64,000 nucleotides of DNA from Micromonospora_G sp040676775 (GCF_040676775.1 NZ_JBFAPP010000014.1:154613-218612), one strand, 5' to 3'. Shown: positions 47,862-57,397, counted from the first letter of the stretch. A program made the numbers and translations. The notes: generated by a model not told the origin, from the letters alone.

Positions 47862-47898
47862 GGCCCGGTGTGGAGGTAGCAGGCCTCCACACCGGGCC
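47862..47898 (+). terminator. Terminator after the esterase gene
   Basis: Perfect 15-bp stem (47862-47876 and 47884-47898) with a 7-base loop, 24 bases behind the stop codon. No T-run follows, as is common in high-GC actinobacteria. Confidence 0.75.
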
Positions 47899-48090
47899 CG
47901 CCCCGACGCAGCGCCAGTAGCTACGGATCGGTAAGACGGCACGCCCCGGAGTCGTCAGGAGGGACACGCGAACCATCTGAGAACCACCAGGACGAGTCAA
48001 GATCGATCCGCCCACCGCCTCTGCCCACCAGAGCCACGGAGAGCCGGATCCGGCTCGCTCGACTGGAAAATTCGGTTGGATCAACGAGAA

Positions 48091-48126
48091 TCGCCCCTGA
48101 TCGGCATCTCTGCTGGTCAGGGGCGA
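48091..48126 (-). terminator. Terminator after tRNA-Tyr
   Basis: A 12-bp stem with one G-U pair (48091-48102 and 48115-48126), 10 bases behind the tRNA 3' end on the minus strand, followed by TTCTCGTT. Confidence 0.65.
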
Positions 48127-48136
48127 CAATCGCACC

Positions 48137-48220
48137 TGGTGGCGGGTAGAGGATTCGAACCTCTGAAGCTTTCGCGACGGATTTACAGTCCGCTCCCATT
48201 GGCCGCTCGGGCAACCCGCC
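48137..48220 (-). tRNA. tRNA-Tyr (GTA) with encoded CCA
   Basis: A long-variable-arm tRNA on the minus strand: acceptor GGCGGGT/ACCCGCC, anticodon loop CTGTAAA (GTA), class II variable arm, T-arm AGAGGTTCGAATCCTCT. Unlike the other three tRNA genes here, the 3' CCA is encoded (48137-48139). Confidence 0.96.
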
Positions 48221-48366
48221 AGGGCGTGCCGCCACGTTGAACGCGGCAGCGGAAGCAAGGATAGCGGTTGCACCGGGCATCTTCGCAACCGGGTACGGTC
48301 GGCATGTCGGACCGCCCAGCAGCCGTCCGGGACATCTTCATACCGCGACCCAGCAGGAGCATGATC

Positions 48367-48861
48367 ATGGCAGCCAACCCGTCGTTCGACATCGTCAGCA
48401 AGGTCGACCGGCAGGAGATCGACAACGCCCTCCGGCAGACGGAGAAGGAGCTCGGCACGCGCTTCGACTTCCGTGGCACCGGCGCGGAGATCTCCTGGTC
48501 CGGCGAGGAGGCGATCAGCCTGCAGGCCGAGACGGAGGAGCGGGTCAAGGCGGCGCTGGACGTCTTCAGGGAGAAGTTGGTCAAGCGGAACATCTCGATG
48601 AAGGCTCTGGACGCCGGTGACGCCCGCGCCTCGGGCAAGATCTACAAGATCGACTGCAAGGTCATCCAGGGCATCGACTCGGAGAAGGCGAAGTCGATCG
48701 GCAAGAAGATCCGCGACGAGGGGCCGAAGGGCGTACAGGCGCAGATCCAGGGCGACCAGTTGCGGGTCACCGCCAAGAAGAAGGACGACCTGCAGGCCGT
48801 CATCGCGCTGCTCAAGAGCGAGGACTTCGGCGTCGCCCTGCAGTTCACCAACTACCGCTGA
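48367..48861 (+). CDS. YajQ-family nucleotide-binding protein
   Basis: The 164-residue product starts MAANPSFDIVSKVDRQEIDN, the family signature, and ends EDFGVALQFTNYR. YajQ proteins are small two-domain proteins that bind nucleotides; a homologue in Xanthomonas binds cyclic di-GMP. The ATG at 48367 is preferred over several upstream in-frame ATGs because of the family start. It lies in the opposite direction to the tRNA-Tyr gene and is followed by a short hairpin. Confidence 0.95.
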   Translation: MAANPSFDIVSKVDRQEIDNALRQTEKELGTRFDFRGTGAEISWSGEEAISLQAETEERVKAALDVFREKLVKRNISMKALDAGDARASGKIYKIDCKVIQGIDSEKAKSIGKKIRDEGPKGVQAQIQGDQLRVTAKKKDDLQAVIALLKSEDFGVALQFTNYR

Positions 48862-48871
48862 CACCACCGCT

Positions 48872-48898
48872 GCGGCCCGCCGAACCAGCGCGGGCCGC
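48872..48898 (+). terminator. Hairpin after the YajQ gene
   Basis: GCGGCCCGC (48872-48880) pairs with GCGGGCCGC (48890-48898) around a 9-base loop, 10 bases behind the stop codon. It could serve both this gene and the converging MFS gene. Confidence 0.5.
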
Positions 48899-48942
48899 GG
48901 CCGGCACCCGCCCCGCGGGGCCACCGTGACGGCGTACCGGGG

Positions 48943-50211
48943 TCAGACCAGCTCGGCGGCGAGCGCTTGCTCCACCCGTACGGCTGCGCGGGCCTCGGCC
49001 CTTGCGATCGGGCCCCGGCGGGGCGCCGCGACCAGGGCCGCGACGGCGACGGCCGCCCCGGCAAAGAGGAACGCCCACGGTACGCCGATCTGGTCGACGA
49101 TCAGTCCGGCCGCAGCGCCACCGGCTGCGCTCGCCGCCACCGACATCGTGACCAGCCAGGTGTACGCCTCATTGAGCATGCCGCCGGGCGAGATCCGCCC
49201 GACCATGGTGTTCTCCAGGGTCAGCGCCGGTGCGATGGTCGCCCCGCCGATCACCAGCGCGATGCCGAGCGCCACCGGGTGCGGCATCAGCGCGAAGACG
49301 GCGAAGCTGGCCGCGACGGCGGCGAGCAGCAGCGTGAACTGTCGGGTCAGGTTCCGGGCCGCCCGGCGGGTGCCGAACCAGATCCCGCCGACCGCGCTGC
49401 CGACGCCCCAGACGGCGAGCAGCACCCCGGCGAGGCTCTCCGCGTCGCCGGAGACGTGCGCGGAGGCGTACGCGGGCACGGCGACCCCGGCGGCGCCGAA
49501 CGCGACCCCCAGGCCGGCGGCGCAGAGCAGTAGGGCGGTGAAACCTCCCGAGCGCAACGGGCCGAGGCCGGTGGCGTGGGCGTGGTTCGGGTGCGGGCGC
49601 CAGCCGCGCATGACCCGGCCGAGTGCGACGGCGAGGGTTCCGACGAGGGTCACCACGGCCGCACCGATCAGGGCGGCGGTGGCGTCGGCGAGCAGTACGA
49701 AGAACGCGACCAGCAGCGGCCCGAGTACGAAGACGATCTCGAACAGGGAGGTCTCGGCGGCGAGTGCGGTGTTGCGGAGCCCGTACCGGCCGGATCCGGG
49801 CTCGGTGAGGTCGTTCCAGGCGCCCCGGATGGCGGCGGTGAGCGGTGGGAAGGTTGCCCCGGCGACACCGGACATGAGGTAGATCGTGCTGAGCGCGTCC
49901 GCTCCGGCGCGGCTGGCGAGCAGCAGGCCCACCAGGGCGAGCGGGTGCGCGACGGCGGTCACGACGAGGACCGGGGTGGGGCCGATCCGGTCCGCGATCC
50001 GGCCGGCGACCGGGCTGAGCGCGGCGCCGGCTAGGGCGTAGACGCCGCCCGCCGCGGCGGCGAGCGCGTACCTGCCGGTGACCTGCTCGACGACCAGCAG
50101 CAGCGCGAGCGGGGTCATGCCGATGCCGAGCCGGCCGATGATGCCGGTGACCAGCAGCATGGGTGCGCCGGGGATCCGCCAAACCAACAGATACTGGCGC
50201 AGCGCAGCCAC
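48943..50211 (-). CDS. MFS transporter
   Basis: A 422-residue protein with about twelve hydrophobic segments. The loop AGRIADRIGPTPVLVVTAVA after the second helix is the MFS signature region, and PLTAAIRGAWNDLTEPGSGR lies before the middle of the protein. GTG 50211 has AGGAGG 8 bases upstream; the frame is open to 50298 but without a better site. The substrate is unknown; no linked regulator is visible. Confidence 0.88.
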   Translation of the reverse strand: MAALRQYLLVWRIPGAPMLLVTGIIGRLGIGMTPLALLLVVEQVTGRYALAAAAGGVYALAGAALSPVAGRIADRIGPTPVLVVTAVAHPLALVGLLLASRAGADALSTIYLMSGVAGATFPPLTAAIRGAWNDLTEPGSGRYGLRNTALAAETSLFEIVFVLGPLLVAFFVLLADATAALIGAAVVTLVGTLAVALGRVMRGWRPHPNHAHATGLGPLRSGGFTALLLCAAGLGVAFGAAGVAVPAYASAHVSGDAESLAGVLLAVWGVGSAVGGIWFGTRRAARNLTRQFTLLLAAVAASFAVFALMPHPVALGIALVIGGATIAPALTLENTMVGRISPGGMLNEAYTWLVTMSVAASAAGGAAAGLIVDQIGVPWAFLFAGAAVAVAALVAAPRRGPIARAEARAAVRVEQALAAELV

Positions 50212-50422
50212 GGGTGCGACCTCCTGGTCGGGAATCGGCGACGTGAGACGGATCGACGTCGTACGGATGTAACAGCCCGGGGTGCTGGGCCGAAACAAAG
50301 GTGTGTAACGAGCGGAAGACCTCCTGACCCTAACGCCCCGGTCGGGTCGCGGTGAAACGACTTCACCCGGCCGGAAGGCCCCAACGGGTCCAGGAGGACG
50401 AAAATCGGGCCGACGGACACGG

Positions 50423-50453
50423 AACCGCCGACCGGGAAACCCGGTCGGCGGTT
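50423..50453 (-). terminator. Terminator after htpX
   Basis: Perfect 14-bp stem (50423-50436 and 50440-50453) with a 3-base loop, 30 bases behind the htpX stop codon. Confidence 0.75.
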
Positions 50454-50482
50454 CGAATCGCTACGCGCGTGTCAGTGCCGGA

Positions 50483-51364
50483 TCAACGCTGGAACTGCAC
50501 CGGCCCGGAGTTCTGGGCCATCTGCTCCAGGCGGCGTACCCGCTCCTGCATCGGCGGGTGGGTGGAGAAGAGACCCGCCAGGCCGCCACCCTTGAACGGG
50601 TTGTCGATCATCAGGTGTGCGGTCGAGGTGAGCCGGTTGTCGGCCGGCAACGGGAGCCGCTGCGTACCCTCGTGGATCTTCCGCAGGGCACTGGCCAGGG
50701 CCAGCGGGTCGCGGGTGATCGTGGCGCCGGAGGCGTCCGCGGCGTACTCGCGGTTGCGGCTGATGGCGAGCTGGATCACACTCGCGGCGATCGGGCCGAG
50801 GATCAGCATCAGCAGCAGCGCGGCCGGGTTCGGGCCGTCGTCGTCGTCCCCGCCACCGATGGGCAGGAACCAGGCGAAGTACGACAGCATCGTGATGATG
50901 CCGGCGAGACCCGCCGCGACGCTGGAGATGAGGATGTCACGGTTGTACACGTGTGACAGCTCGTGTCCGATCACGCCCCGCAGCTCGCGGTAGTCGAGAA
51001 TCTGGGTGATGCCCGTGGTCACGGCAACCGCCGCGTGCTGCGGGTTACGCCCGGTCGCGAACGCGTTCGGCTGCATGGTGGGGCTGACGTAGAGCCGGGG
51101 CATCGGCTGCCCGGCGGAGGTGGAAAGCTCCCGGACCATCTGGTACAGCGCCGGGAACTCCGCCTCGGTGACGGGCTTCGCCCGCATCGAGCGAAGCGCG
51201 AGCTTGTCCGACCAGAAGTAGCTGGCGGCGTTCATCGCCAGCGAAACCAGGACGGCGACGACCAGACCGCCGCTGCCGCCTAGCGCGTAACCGACGCCGA
51301 GGATCAGCGCGGTGAGCAGGCCGAGCAGTGCGGCCGTCTTGAGACCGTTGCGGTGGCTGTGCAC
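50483..51364 (-). CDS. htpX: Membrane zinc metalloprotease HtpX
   Basis: HtpX degrades misfolded membrane proteins together with FtsH. The 293-residue product starts at GTG 51364 (VHSHRNGLKTAALLG) with GGAG 5 bases upstream. It has two N-terminal helices, the zinc site HELSH at residues 134-138 with the third ligand Glu206 (NREYAADASGA), and two more helices around 140-170 and 185-200. It precedes the nuo module on the same strand, as in streptomycetes. A 20-base motif lies about 60 bases upstream. Confidence 0.95.
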   Translation of the reverse strand: MHSHRNGLKTAALLGLLTALILGVGYALGGSGGLVVAVLVSLAMNAASYFWSDKLALRSMRAKPVTEAEFPALYQMVRELSTSAGQPMPRLYVSPTMQPNAFATGRNPQHAAVAVTTGITQILDYRELRGVIGHELSHVYNRDILISSVAAGLAGIITMLSYFAWFLPIGGGDDDDGPNPAALLLMLILGPIAASVIQLAISRNREYAADASGATITRDPLALASALRKIHEGTQRLPLPADNRLTSTAHLMIDNPFKGGGLAGLFSTHPPMQERVRRLEQMAQNSGPVQFQR

Positions 51365-51423
51365 TATCACTCCTTCGGTGCGCGGTTCTCGTGAAACCGC
51401 TGACCGTTCCAACAACTCGATAC

Positions 51424-51444
51424 CCATCAACAATCCCCATATAG
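51424..51444 (-). repeat. 20-base motif upstream of htpX, copy 2
   Basis: CCATCAACAATCCCCATAT at 51424-51442 matches 45085-45103 with one change. On the minus strand it reads TATGGGGATTGTTGATGG, about 60 bases before the htpX start. A GGGAT box followed 15-16 bases later by GTT is visible, so an ECF-sigma-type promoter is possible. Confidence 0.45.
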
Positions 51445-51539
51445 CTGAGAGTTGCCTGTAAGACGCCGATGGGCGGCGGAGGTTGCGGCACCGAAGTCCG
51501 ATTGCGGGCCCGTTGTCACCGGCCGACCAGGGACAGACG

Positions 51540-53087
51540 TCACCAGCCGGCGGCGGCGTCCAGGACGAGTTGTGGGGCGAAGCCGATCACAACCGTGACC
51601 ACGGTGGCCGCGGCGAGCGCCGCAGCGACCGGCCAGGGCACCCGTACGCCGGTCGGGAGTTCACCGGGGGCGGCGGTGTCCGGGGCCGGGGAGAAGATCG
51701 TCGCGGCGACCCGTACGTAGTAGGCCAGTCCGATCACCGCGTTGACCGCCACCACCAGGGCGAGCCAGTCGGAGTCCCCGAACAGCAGCGACCGGACGAC
51801 GGTGACCTTGGCGAACAGACCGGCCAGTCCGGGCGGCAACCCGGCGAGCCCGACCAGCGCCAGCGCCAGTACGGCGGCTACCGCCGGACGGCGGTGTCCG
51901 GCTCCCCGGAAGTCCCCGATCTCCCCACCGTCGCCGTGCCCGGCCCGCAGCGCGATCACCGCGCCGAACGCGGACAGCTCCAACAGCACGAAGAAGACGG
52001 TGTACGCGAGCGCGGCGGCGAGCGCCGTCTCGAACGCCTCGGCGGTGCGACCGCCAGCGATCGCGAGCGCACCGAGCGGGGCGATGACGTACCCGGCCTG
52101 GGCCACCGAGGACCAGGCCAACAGGCGGATCATGCGGGTCTGCCGGAGCGCGACCAGGTTCCCCACGGTCATCGTGAGCACCGCCAGCGCGGCCAGCACC
52201 GGCCCGGTCACCGACGCGGGCAGCACCGCGTTCGTCGACGGCACCGACCCGTCCGAGACCACCGCCCCCGCCACCGGCGCGGCGATCCCGGTGACCGCGA
52301 GCAGGGCGACGACACCGCCGAGCTTCGACGCGGTGGACAGGTACGCGGCGACCGGCAGCGGTGCGCCGTCGTACGTGGCCGGGGCCCAGGCGTGGAACGG
52401 CACCGCCGCGATCTTGAAGGCCAGCCCGAGCACCACCAGCGCCACCGCGGCCGAGGTCAGCGGCACGTCCAGCAGCTTCGGGTCGGCGGCGAACGCGGTG
52501 GCCAGCAGGCGGAAGTGCAGCGCCCCGGTGACCGCGTACAGCAGGGCGGCGCCGAGCAGGGTCACCGCGGTCGCCACCACGCTGACCACGAAGAAGGTGA
52601 CCGCCGCCTCGGCACCGGCCACGCTGCGCCGACGCAGCCCGACCAGCACGTACAGCGGCAGCGTCAGCGTCTCCAGCGCCACGATCAGGGTGATCAGGTC
52701 GCCGGCACCGGCGAGCACCACACCGCCGGTCATCGAACAGGCGAGCAGGAAGCAGTACTCCCCCGCCGGCACCTCACCGGCCCGCAGCAGCGGCACCGAA
52801 AACGCCAGCACCCCGAGGGTGAGCAGGGCGAACAGGGCGCCGATCAGGCCGGTCCGGCCGGTGAACAGGTAGGAGCAGGCGTCGCCGGCACAGAACGTCT
52901 GCCGGTCGTCGCCGCTGCCCACCACCAGCGCTCCGACCGCGGTGGCGAGCGCACCGACCGCGAACACGGCCGTCGTCGCGCCCCGCCGGGCCACCACCAG
53001 GTCGGCCAGGAGCACCAGTACGGCGGTGCCGGCGGCCAGGTACGCCGGCAGCAGCGCGATGTTGTCCACACTCTGGGTCAGGTTCAT
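51540..53087 (-). CDS. nuoN: NADH-quinone oxidoreductase subunit N
   Basis: An antiporter-like proton-pumping subunit of respiratory complex I. The 515-residue product has about 14 hydrophobic segments. The conserved Glu of the pumping module is present (VALETLTLPLYVLV), as is the Lys region LAFKIAAVPFHAWAPATYDG. The start codon overlaps the end of nuoM by 4 bases. It is the last gene of the nuo module. Confidence 0.95.
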   Translation of the reverse strand: MNLTQSVDNIALLPAYLAAGTAVLVLLADLVVARRGATTAVFAVGALATAVGALVVGSGDDRQTFCAGDACSYLFTGRTGLIGALFALLTLGVLAFSVPLLRAGEVPAGEYCFLLACSMTGGVVLAGAGDLITLIVALETLTLPLYVLVGLRRRSVAGAEAAVTFFVVSVVATAVTLLGAALLYAVTGALHFRLLATAFAADPKLLDVPLTSAAVALVVLGLAFKIAAVPFHAWAPATYDGAPLPVAAYLSTASKLGGVVALLAVTGIAAPVAGAVVSDGSVPSTNAVLPASVTGPVLAALAVLTMTVGNLVALRQTRMIRLLAWSSVAQAGYVIAPLGALAIAGGRTAEAFETALAAALAYTVFFVLLELSAFGAVIALRAGHGDGGEIGDFRGAGHRRPAVAAVLALALVGLAGLPPGLAGLFAKVTVVRSLLFGDSDWLALVVAVNAVIGLAYYVRVAATIFSPAPDTAAPGELPTGVRVPWPVAAALAAATVVTVVIGFAPQLVLDAAAGW

Positions 53088-54607
53088 GAGATCGCCTCGA
53101 TCAGGGCCTTCACCGGCTCGTCGGCGACGTCCAGCGCGATCGGCGGCAGCAGTCCGACGGCGAGGATGAGCACCACCAGCGGCGCCCAGATGGCCTGCTC
53201 TACGGCGTACCCCCTGGGGCTCAGGTTGGCCACGGCGGGCGTCGCGGGGCCGTGGCTGATCCGGCGCAGCAGCCGCAGGAAGTACGCGGCGGTGAGCGCC
53301 CCGCCGAACGCCGCCAGTACGCCGAGCGTGGTCCAGAGCGGACCGCCGAGGCGCAGCGCGGCGACCACGCCGAACGCCTCACCCCAGAACCCGGCGAGTC
53401 CAGGCAGCCCGAGCGAGGCAATCGCGGCGAAGCCGAGCAGCCCGGCGAGCCGAGGGGCGGTTTCCCGCAGCCCGCCCAGCTCGGCGAGTTCACCGGTGTG
53501 GGCCCGGTCCTTGATCGCCCCGGCGATGAAGAAGAGCAGGCCGGTGATGAGCCCGTGGGCGATGTTGCCGATCAACGCGGCCTGGATCCCGGTGGTGGTC
53601 ACCGTGGCGATGCCGAGCACGACAAAACCCATGTGGCCGACGCTGGAGTACGCGATGAGGCGCTTCAGCTCGGTCTGGGCGAGGCAGACCAGGGCGCCGA
53701 CGATGATCGCCGCGACGGCGAGCGCACCGAGCACCGGTGCGGCCCAACGGGCGCCCTCCGGGGTCACCCCGACACCGATCCGGATCAGGCCGTACGTGCC
53801 CATCTTGAGCAGCACCCCGGCGAGGATGACACTGCCGACGGTCGGCGCCTGGCTGTGCGCGTCCGGCAGCCACGAGTGCAACGGCCAGAGTGGACTCTTC
53901 ACCGCGAAGGCGAGCGCGAACAGGGTGAACGCCACCAACTGGGTGGTCCGGGACAGCCCCTTGCCGCCGGTGAGGGCGACGATGTCGGCGGTGCCGGCCG
54001 CGCTGACCACGACGAAGACGCCGACCAGCAGCAGCACCGAGCCGAACAGGGTGTAGAGGGCGAACTTCCGGGCCGCGTACACCCGCCGGTCCCCGCCCCA
54101 GATCGCGATCACCGCGTACATGGGGAGCAGGACGACCTCGAAGAAGACGAAGAACAACACCAGGTCGAGGGCGAGGAAGGTGCCCAGGATGCCGACCTCG
54201 ATGACCAGCAGCAGGGCGGTCAGCGTACGGCCCCGGCCCGGTGCCGGCGCCCGCCACCAGGTGTAGACGCAGCAGAGCAGCGTCAGCAGGGTGGTGAGCA
54301 CCACCAGCGGGTACGAGATCCCGTCCAGCCCGAGGTGGAAGCGCAGGTCGAGTCCGGGCACCCAGGTCAGGTCCAGTTCGTGCCACGGGTGGATCCCCGG
54401 CGGTCCCTGCTCCGGCACCTGGTGGACGAAGCCGCCGCCTCCGACACCGAAGAAGAGCAGCACGCTGACCACCAGCGTGGCCGCGGCGAAACCGGTGGCG
54501 ACCGCCCGTCCCGCCCGGTCGAAGCGCTCCGGCAGCGCGGCGGTCACCGCCGCACCGACCGCGGGCAGGGCCAGGATGGCAACGAGTCCGACCTGTCCGG
54601 CGCTCAT
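53084..54607 (-). CDS. nuoM: NADH-quinone oxidoreductase subunit M
   Basis: An antiporter-like complex I subunit. The 507-residue product keeps the essential Glu in FFEVVLLPMYAVIAIWGG and the motif PLWPLHSWLPDAHSQAPTVG with the conserved Lys before it. About 14 hydrophobic segments are visible. It overlaps nuoL and nuoN by 4 bases at each end. Confidence 0.96.
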   Translation of the reverse strand: MSAGQVGLVAILALPAVGAAVTAALPERFDRAGRAVATGFAAATLVVSVLLFFGVGGGGFVHQVPEQGPPGIHPWHELDLTWVPGLDLRFHLGLDGISYPLVVLTTLLTLLCCVYTWWRAPAPGRGRTLTALLLVIEVGILGTFLALDLVLFFVFFEVVLLPMYAVIAIWGGDRRVYAARKFALYTLFGSVLLLVGVFVVVSAAGTADIVALTGGKGLSRTTQLVAFTLFALAFAVKSPLWPLHSWLPDAHSQAPTVGSVILAGVLLKMGTYGLIRIGVGVTPEGARWAAPVLGALAVAAIIVGALVCLAQTELKRLIAYSSVGHMGFVVLGIATVTTTGIQAALIGNIAHGLITGLLFFIAGAIKDRAHTGELAELGGLRETAPRLAGLLGFAAIASLGLPGLAGFWGEAFGVVAALRLGGPLWTTLGVLAAFGGALTAAYFLRLLRRISHGPATPAVANLSPRGYAVEQAIWAPLVVLILAVGLLPPIALDVADEPVKALIEAIS

Positions 54608-56499
54608 CCGCCGACTCCGATCAACACGGCGGCGAGCCCGATCAGCAACGTCCCGGCCAGTACGGCCGTCGCCGCCCTCGGCAGCCCCGCCCGATGCAGG
54701 GTGCCGAGGGAGTCACCGAGCGCGCCACTGCCCCGGCCGACTCCCTCGACGGCCCCGTCGACCAGCACCTCGTCGCCGCGGCGGGCGAGCCGGGCCAGCG
54801 CCGCCACCGGGCGTACGACCAGGGTGTGTTGGAGTTCGTCGAGCCAGAAGGCGCGGTCGAAGGCCGGGCGCAGCGGGCCCAGCGCGGTCGCCGGGTCGGT
54901 GGCCGGGTCACGCCGCCACCGCCACCAGGCCAGTCCCGCACCGAGCAGCAGCAGGGCGACCGGGTAGACCAGTTGCGGGCCGAAGTGGATCAGCTCCTCG
55001 TCCAGCGGCAGCAGGTTCGGCGGGTGCTCGGTGATGCCCGGCGGCCGGAGCCAGCCGGCGAACGGCCCGGCGAACGCGACCGCCCCGAACAGGGCGCTCG
55101 GTACGGCCAGCACCAGCACCGGCCAGCGGAGCAACGCGGGCGGGTCGTGCGGCGCCGCTTCGCCTCGGTAGGAGCCGGCGAAGGCACGCAGCAGCAGGCG
55201 GGTGGCGTACCAGGCGGTGACCGCGACGCCGACCAGGCCGGAGATCCAGACCAGCCAGCCGACCGGTGCGCCGGCCGGGCCGACCCCGTCGAGCGCGGCC
55301 CGTTCGGCGACGGCGAGGATGCCGTCCTTGCTCCAGAAGCCGGCCAGCGGCGGCACCCCGGCGAGCGCGCCGAGCCCGATCACCGTGCACCAGAAGGTGA
55401 CCGGCATCCGGCGGCGCAGCCCGCCCATCGCCGACATCGAGTTGGTGCCGGTGGCGTGGATGACACAGCCGGCGGCGAGGAACAGCAGCGCCTTGAACGC
55501 GGCGTGGCTGAGCAGGTGGAACAGCGCGGCGGCGGGTGAACCCACGGCGAGCGCGCCGGCCATGTAGCCGATCTGGGACACCGTCGACCAGGCCAGCACC
55601 CGCTTGATGTCGTCCTGCGCGGTCGCGGCCAGCGCCCCGAGCAGCAGGGTGACCGCGCCCATCACCCCGAGCACGGTCAGCGCCGCCGGAGACTTGACGA
55701 AGAGCGGGTACAGCCGGGTCACCGCGTAGATGCCGGCGGCGACCATGGTGGCCGCGTGGATCAACGCCGAGATCGGGGTCGGGCCGGCCATCGCGTCCGG
55801 CAGCCAGGTGTGCAGCGGAAACTGGGCGCTCTTGCCGGCCACCCCGGCGAGCAGCAGCAGGCAGGCGACGGTGAGCGTGGTGGCGTCGAAGTCGTGCGCC
55901 AGCACCTCCGAGATCCGGAAGCTGCCGGCGGTGAAACCGAGCACCGCGATGCCGAGCAGGAAGCCGACGTCACCGACCCGGGTGACCAGGAACGCCTTCA
56001 CCGCCGCCGCCGGAGCCTCCGGCAGCCGCCGGTCGTGCGCGATCAGCAGGTACGAGCAGATGCCCATGACCTCCCAGCCGACCAGCAGCAGGAGCAGGTC
56101 TCCGGCGACCACCACCAGCAGCATGGCGGCGGTGAAGAGGCTGATCTGCGCGGCGTACGGGGCGTACCGGTCGTCGTGGTCGAGGTAGCCGACGGAGTAG
56201 ACCTGGACGGCGAGCGCGACCACCGCCACGGCGATCGCGACCAGGGCGGCGGTCGGGTCGAGGCGTACCCCGGCGGTCACCTCCAGACCACCGAACTCGA
56301 CCCAGAGCGCGGAACCCTCGGCGGCGGCACCGTCCAGGGTGGCGAGCAGGATCACCGCGACGACCAGGCTCGCGGCGGCACCGGCTATGCCGAGGCCGGC
56401 GGCGACCGCCCGGGACCGCTGCGGCAGCAACAGCCCGGCCAGGGCCACCCCGAACGGTACGGCCGGAAGCAGCCAGCCGAGCACGACAGCGGCGGTCAC
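54604..56499 (-). CDS. nuoL: NADH-quinone oxidoreductase subunit L
   Basis: The distal pumping subunit of complex I. The start is GTG 56499, which overlaps the nuoK stop codon (GTGA); the same frame runs on upstream to 57009 but that part is a shadow of nuoK and nuoJ. The 631-residue product has about 15 hydrophobic segments, the conserved VGWEVMGICSYLLIAHDRRL with its Glu, and QFPLHTWLPDAMAGPTPISA. The C-terminal part has a lateral-helix region (residues about 520-590). Confidence 0.95.
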   Translation of the reverse strand: MTAAVVLGWLLPAVPFGVALAGLLLPQRSRAVAAGLGIAGAAASLVVAVILLATLDGAAAEGSALWVEFGGLEVTAGVRLDPTAALVAIAVAVVALAVQVYSVGYLDHDDRYAPYAAQISLFTAAMLLVVVAGDLLLLLVGWEVMGICSYLLIAHDRRLPEAPAAAVKAFLVTRVGDVGFLLGIAVLGFTAGSFRISEVLAHDFDATTLTVACLLLLAGVAGKSAQFPLHTWLPDAMAGPTPISALIHAATMVAAGIYAVTRLYPLFVKSPAALTVLGVMGAVTLLLGALAATAQDDIKRVLAWSTVSQIGYMAGALAVGSPAAALFHLLSHAAFKALLFLAAGCVIHATGTNSMSAMGGLRRRMPVTFWCTVIGLGALAGVPPLAGFWSKDGILAVAERAALDGVGPAGAPVGWLVWISGLVGVAVTAWYATRLLLRAFAGSYRGEAAPHDPPALLRWPVLVLAVPSALFGAVAFAGPFAGWLRPPGITEHPPNLLPLDEELIHFGPQLVYPVALLLLGAGLAWWRWRRDPATDPATALGPLRPAFDRAFWLDELQHTLVVRPVAALARLARRGDEVLVDGAVEGVGRGSGALGDSLGTLHRAGLPRAATAVLAGTLLIGLAAVLIGVGG

Positions 56500-56897
56500 C
56501 TGGCCCCCACCCCACTGGCGGCGGAACCGGCACTGCCGGTGGGCCCGGTGCCGGTGGCATCGACCGCCGGCTCGGGGCCCTCGTCCGGCGGGTGCTCGTG
56601 CAGCGTCACCTCGTCCAGCGCGACGCTGCCGCGCAACCGGTAGAGCTGCAACACGATGGCCAGCCCGACACCCACCTCGGCGGCGGCGATCACGATGACG
56701 AACAGCGCGAACACCTGCCCGCCGTGCGGCAGCGCCGCCCGGGTGGTGCTGTCGGCGGTGACCAGCAGCAGGTTGACCGCGTTGAGCATCAGCTCGACCG
56801 CCATCAGCACCAGCACCGCGTTGCGTCGGCGGAGCACGCCGTAGACGCCCAGACCGAACAGGATCGCCGCGGTGACGTACGGGATCACGGGTCTCAT
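56496..56897 (-). CDS. nuoK: NADH-quinone oxidoreductase subunit K
   Basis: A three-helix complex I subunit. From ATG 56897 (MRPVIPYVTAAILFGLGVYG) the product has 133 residues. The core of about 100 residues has the conserved Glu in VLMAVELMLNAVNLLLV and in AAAEVGVGLAIVLQLYR. The last 35 residues form a Pro/Gly/Ala-rich tail not found in most NuoK. The start overlaps the nuoJ stop (ATGA). Confidence 0.94.
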   Translation of the reverse strand: MRPVIPYVTAAILFGLGVYGVLRRRNAVLVLMAVELMLNAVNLLLVTADSTTRAALPHGGQVFALFVIVIAAAEVGVGLAIVLQLYRLRGSVALDEVTLHEHPPDEGPEPAVDATGTGPTGSAGSAASGVGAR

Positions 56898-57397
56898 CGG
56901 CGCCGCCCCGGAATCCGTACGCTGATCGCGATCGCGCCGACCAGTGCCGAGAGCAGGAGTACGGAGAGCACCTCGAACGGGAGCACCCAGCGGCCGAAGA
57001 TCTCGGCACCGAGCCGTTCGGCCGTGCCCGGCTCGGGCAGATCCACCCTGGACCAGCGGAACGCGTCGATCAGCAGCAGCGTCAGCCCCGCCCCGGTGCC
57101 GCCGCCGATCAGGGCGGCCGGCCAACCGGGCCGGTCCAGGTCGGTGGAGGCGCCGATCGGGGCGCGGGTGAGCATCACCGCGAACAGCAGCAGCACCACG
57201 ACCGCGCCGACGTAGACCAGCACCTGCACCCAGGCCAGCAGTTCGGCGGTGAGCACCAGGTAGAGCCCGGCGATCGCGCCTAGGCAGACCACCAGGTAGA
57301 GACCGGCCCGGACCAGGTGCCGAGTGGTCACCACCAGCGCGCCGGAGCCGACCGCGACCGCACCGAGGGCCAGCAGCAGCACATCCGCCCCGGTCAC
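56894..57397 (-). CDS. nuoJ: NADH-quinone oxidoreductase subunit J
   Basis: A five-helix complex I membrane subunit. The 167-residue product starts MTGADVLLLALGAVAVGSGA and has the conserved YVGAVVVLLLFAVMLTR segment near the middle. The stop overlaps nuoK, and the start overlaps the nuoI stop by 4 bases. Confidence 0.94.
   Translation of the reverse strand: MTGADVLLLALGAVAVGSGALVVTTRHLVRAGLYLVVCLGAIAGLYLVLTAELLAWVQVLVYVGAVVVLLLFAVMLTRAPIGASTDLDRPGWPAALIGGGTGAGLTLLLIDAFRWSRVDLPEPGTAERLGAEIFGRWVLPFEVLSVLLLSALVGAIAISVRIPGRRR

Noticed and set aside
51483..54056. 857-codon plus-strand open frame opposite nuoN and nuoM
   Set aside because: Low-complexity shadow of nuo genes whose motifs and overlaps are unmistakable.
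56500..57009. N-terminal extension of nuoL up to 57009
   Set aside because: The extension overlaps nuoK and nuoJ in another frame; the GTG at 56499 overlapping the nuoK stop gives the normal NuoL start.
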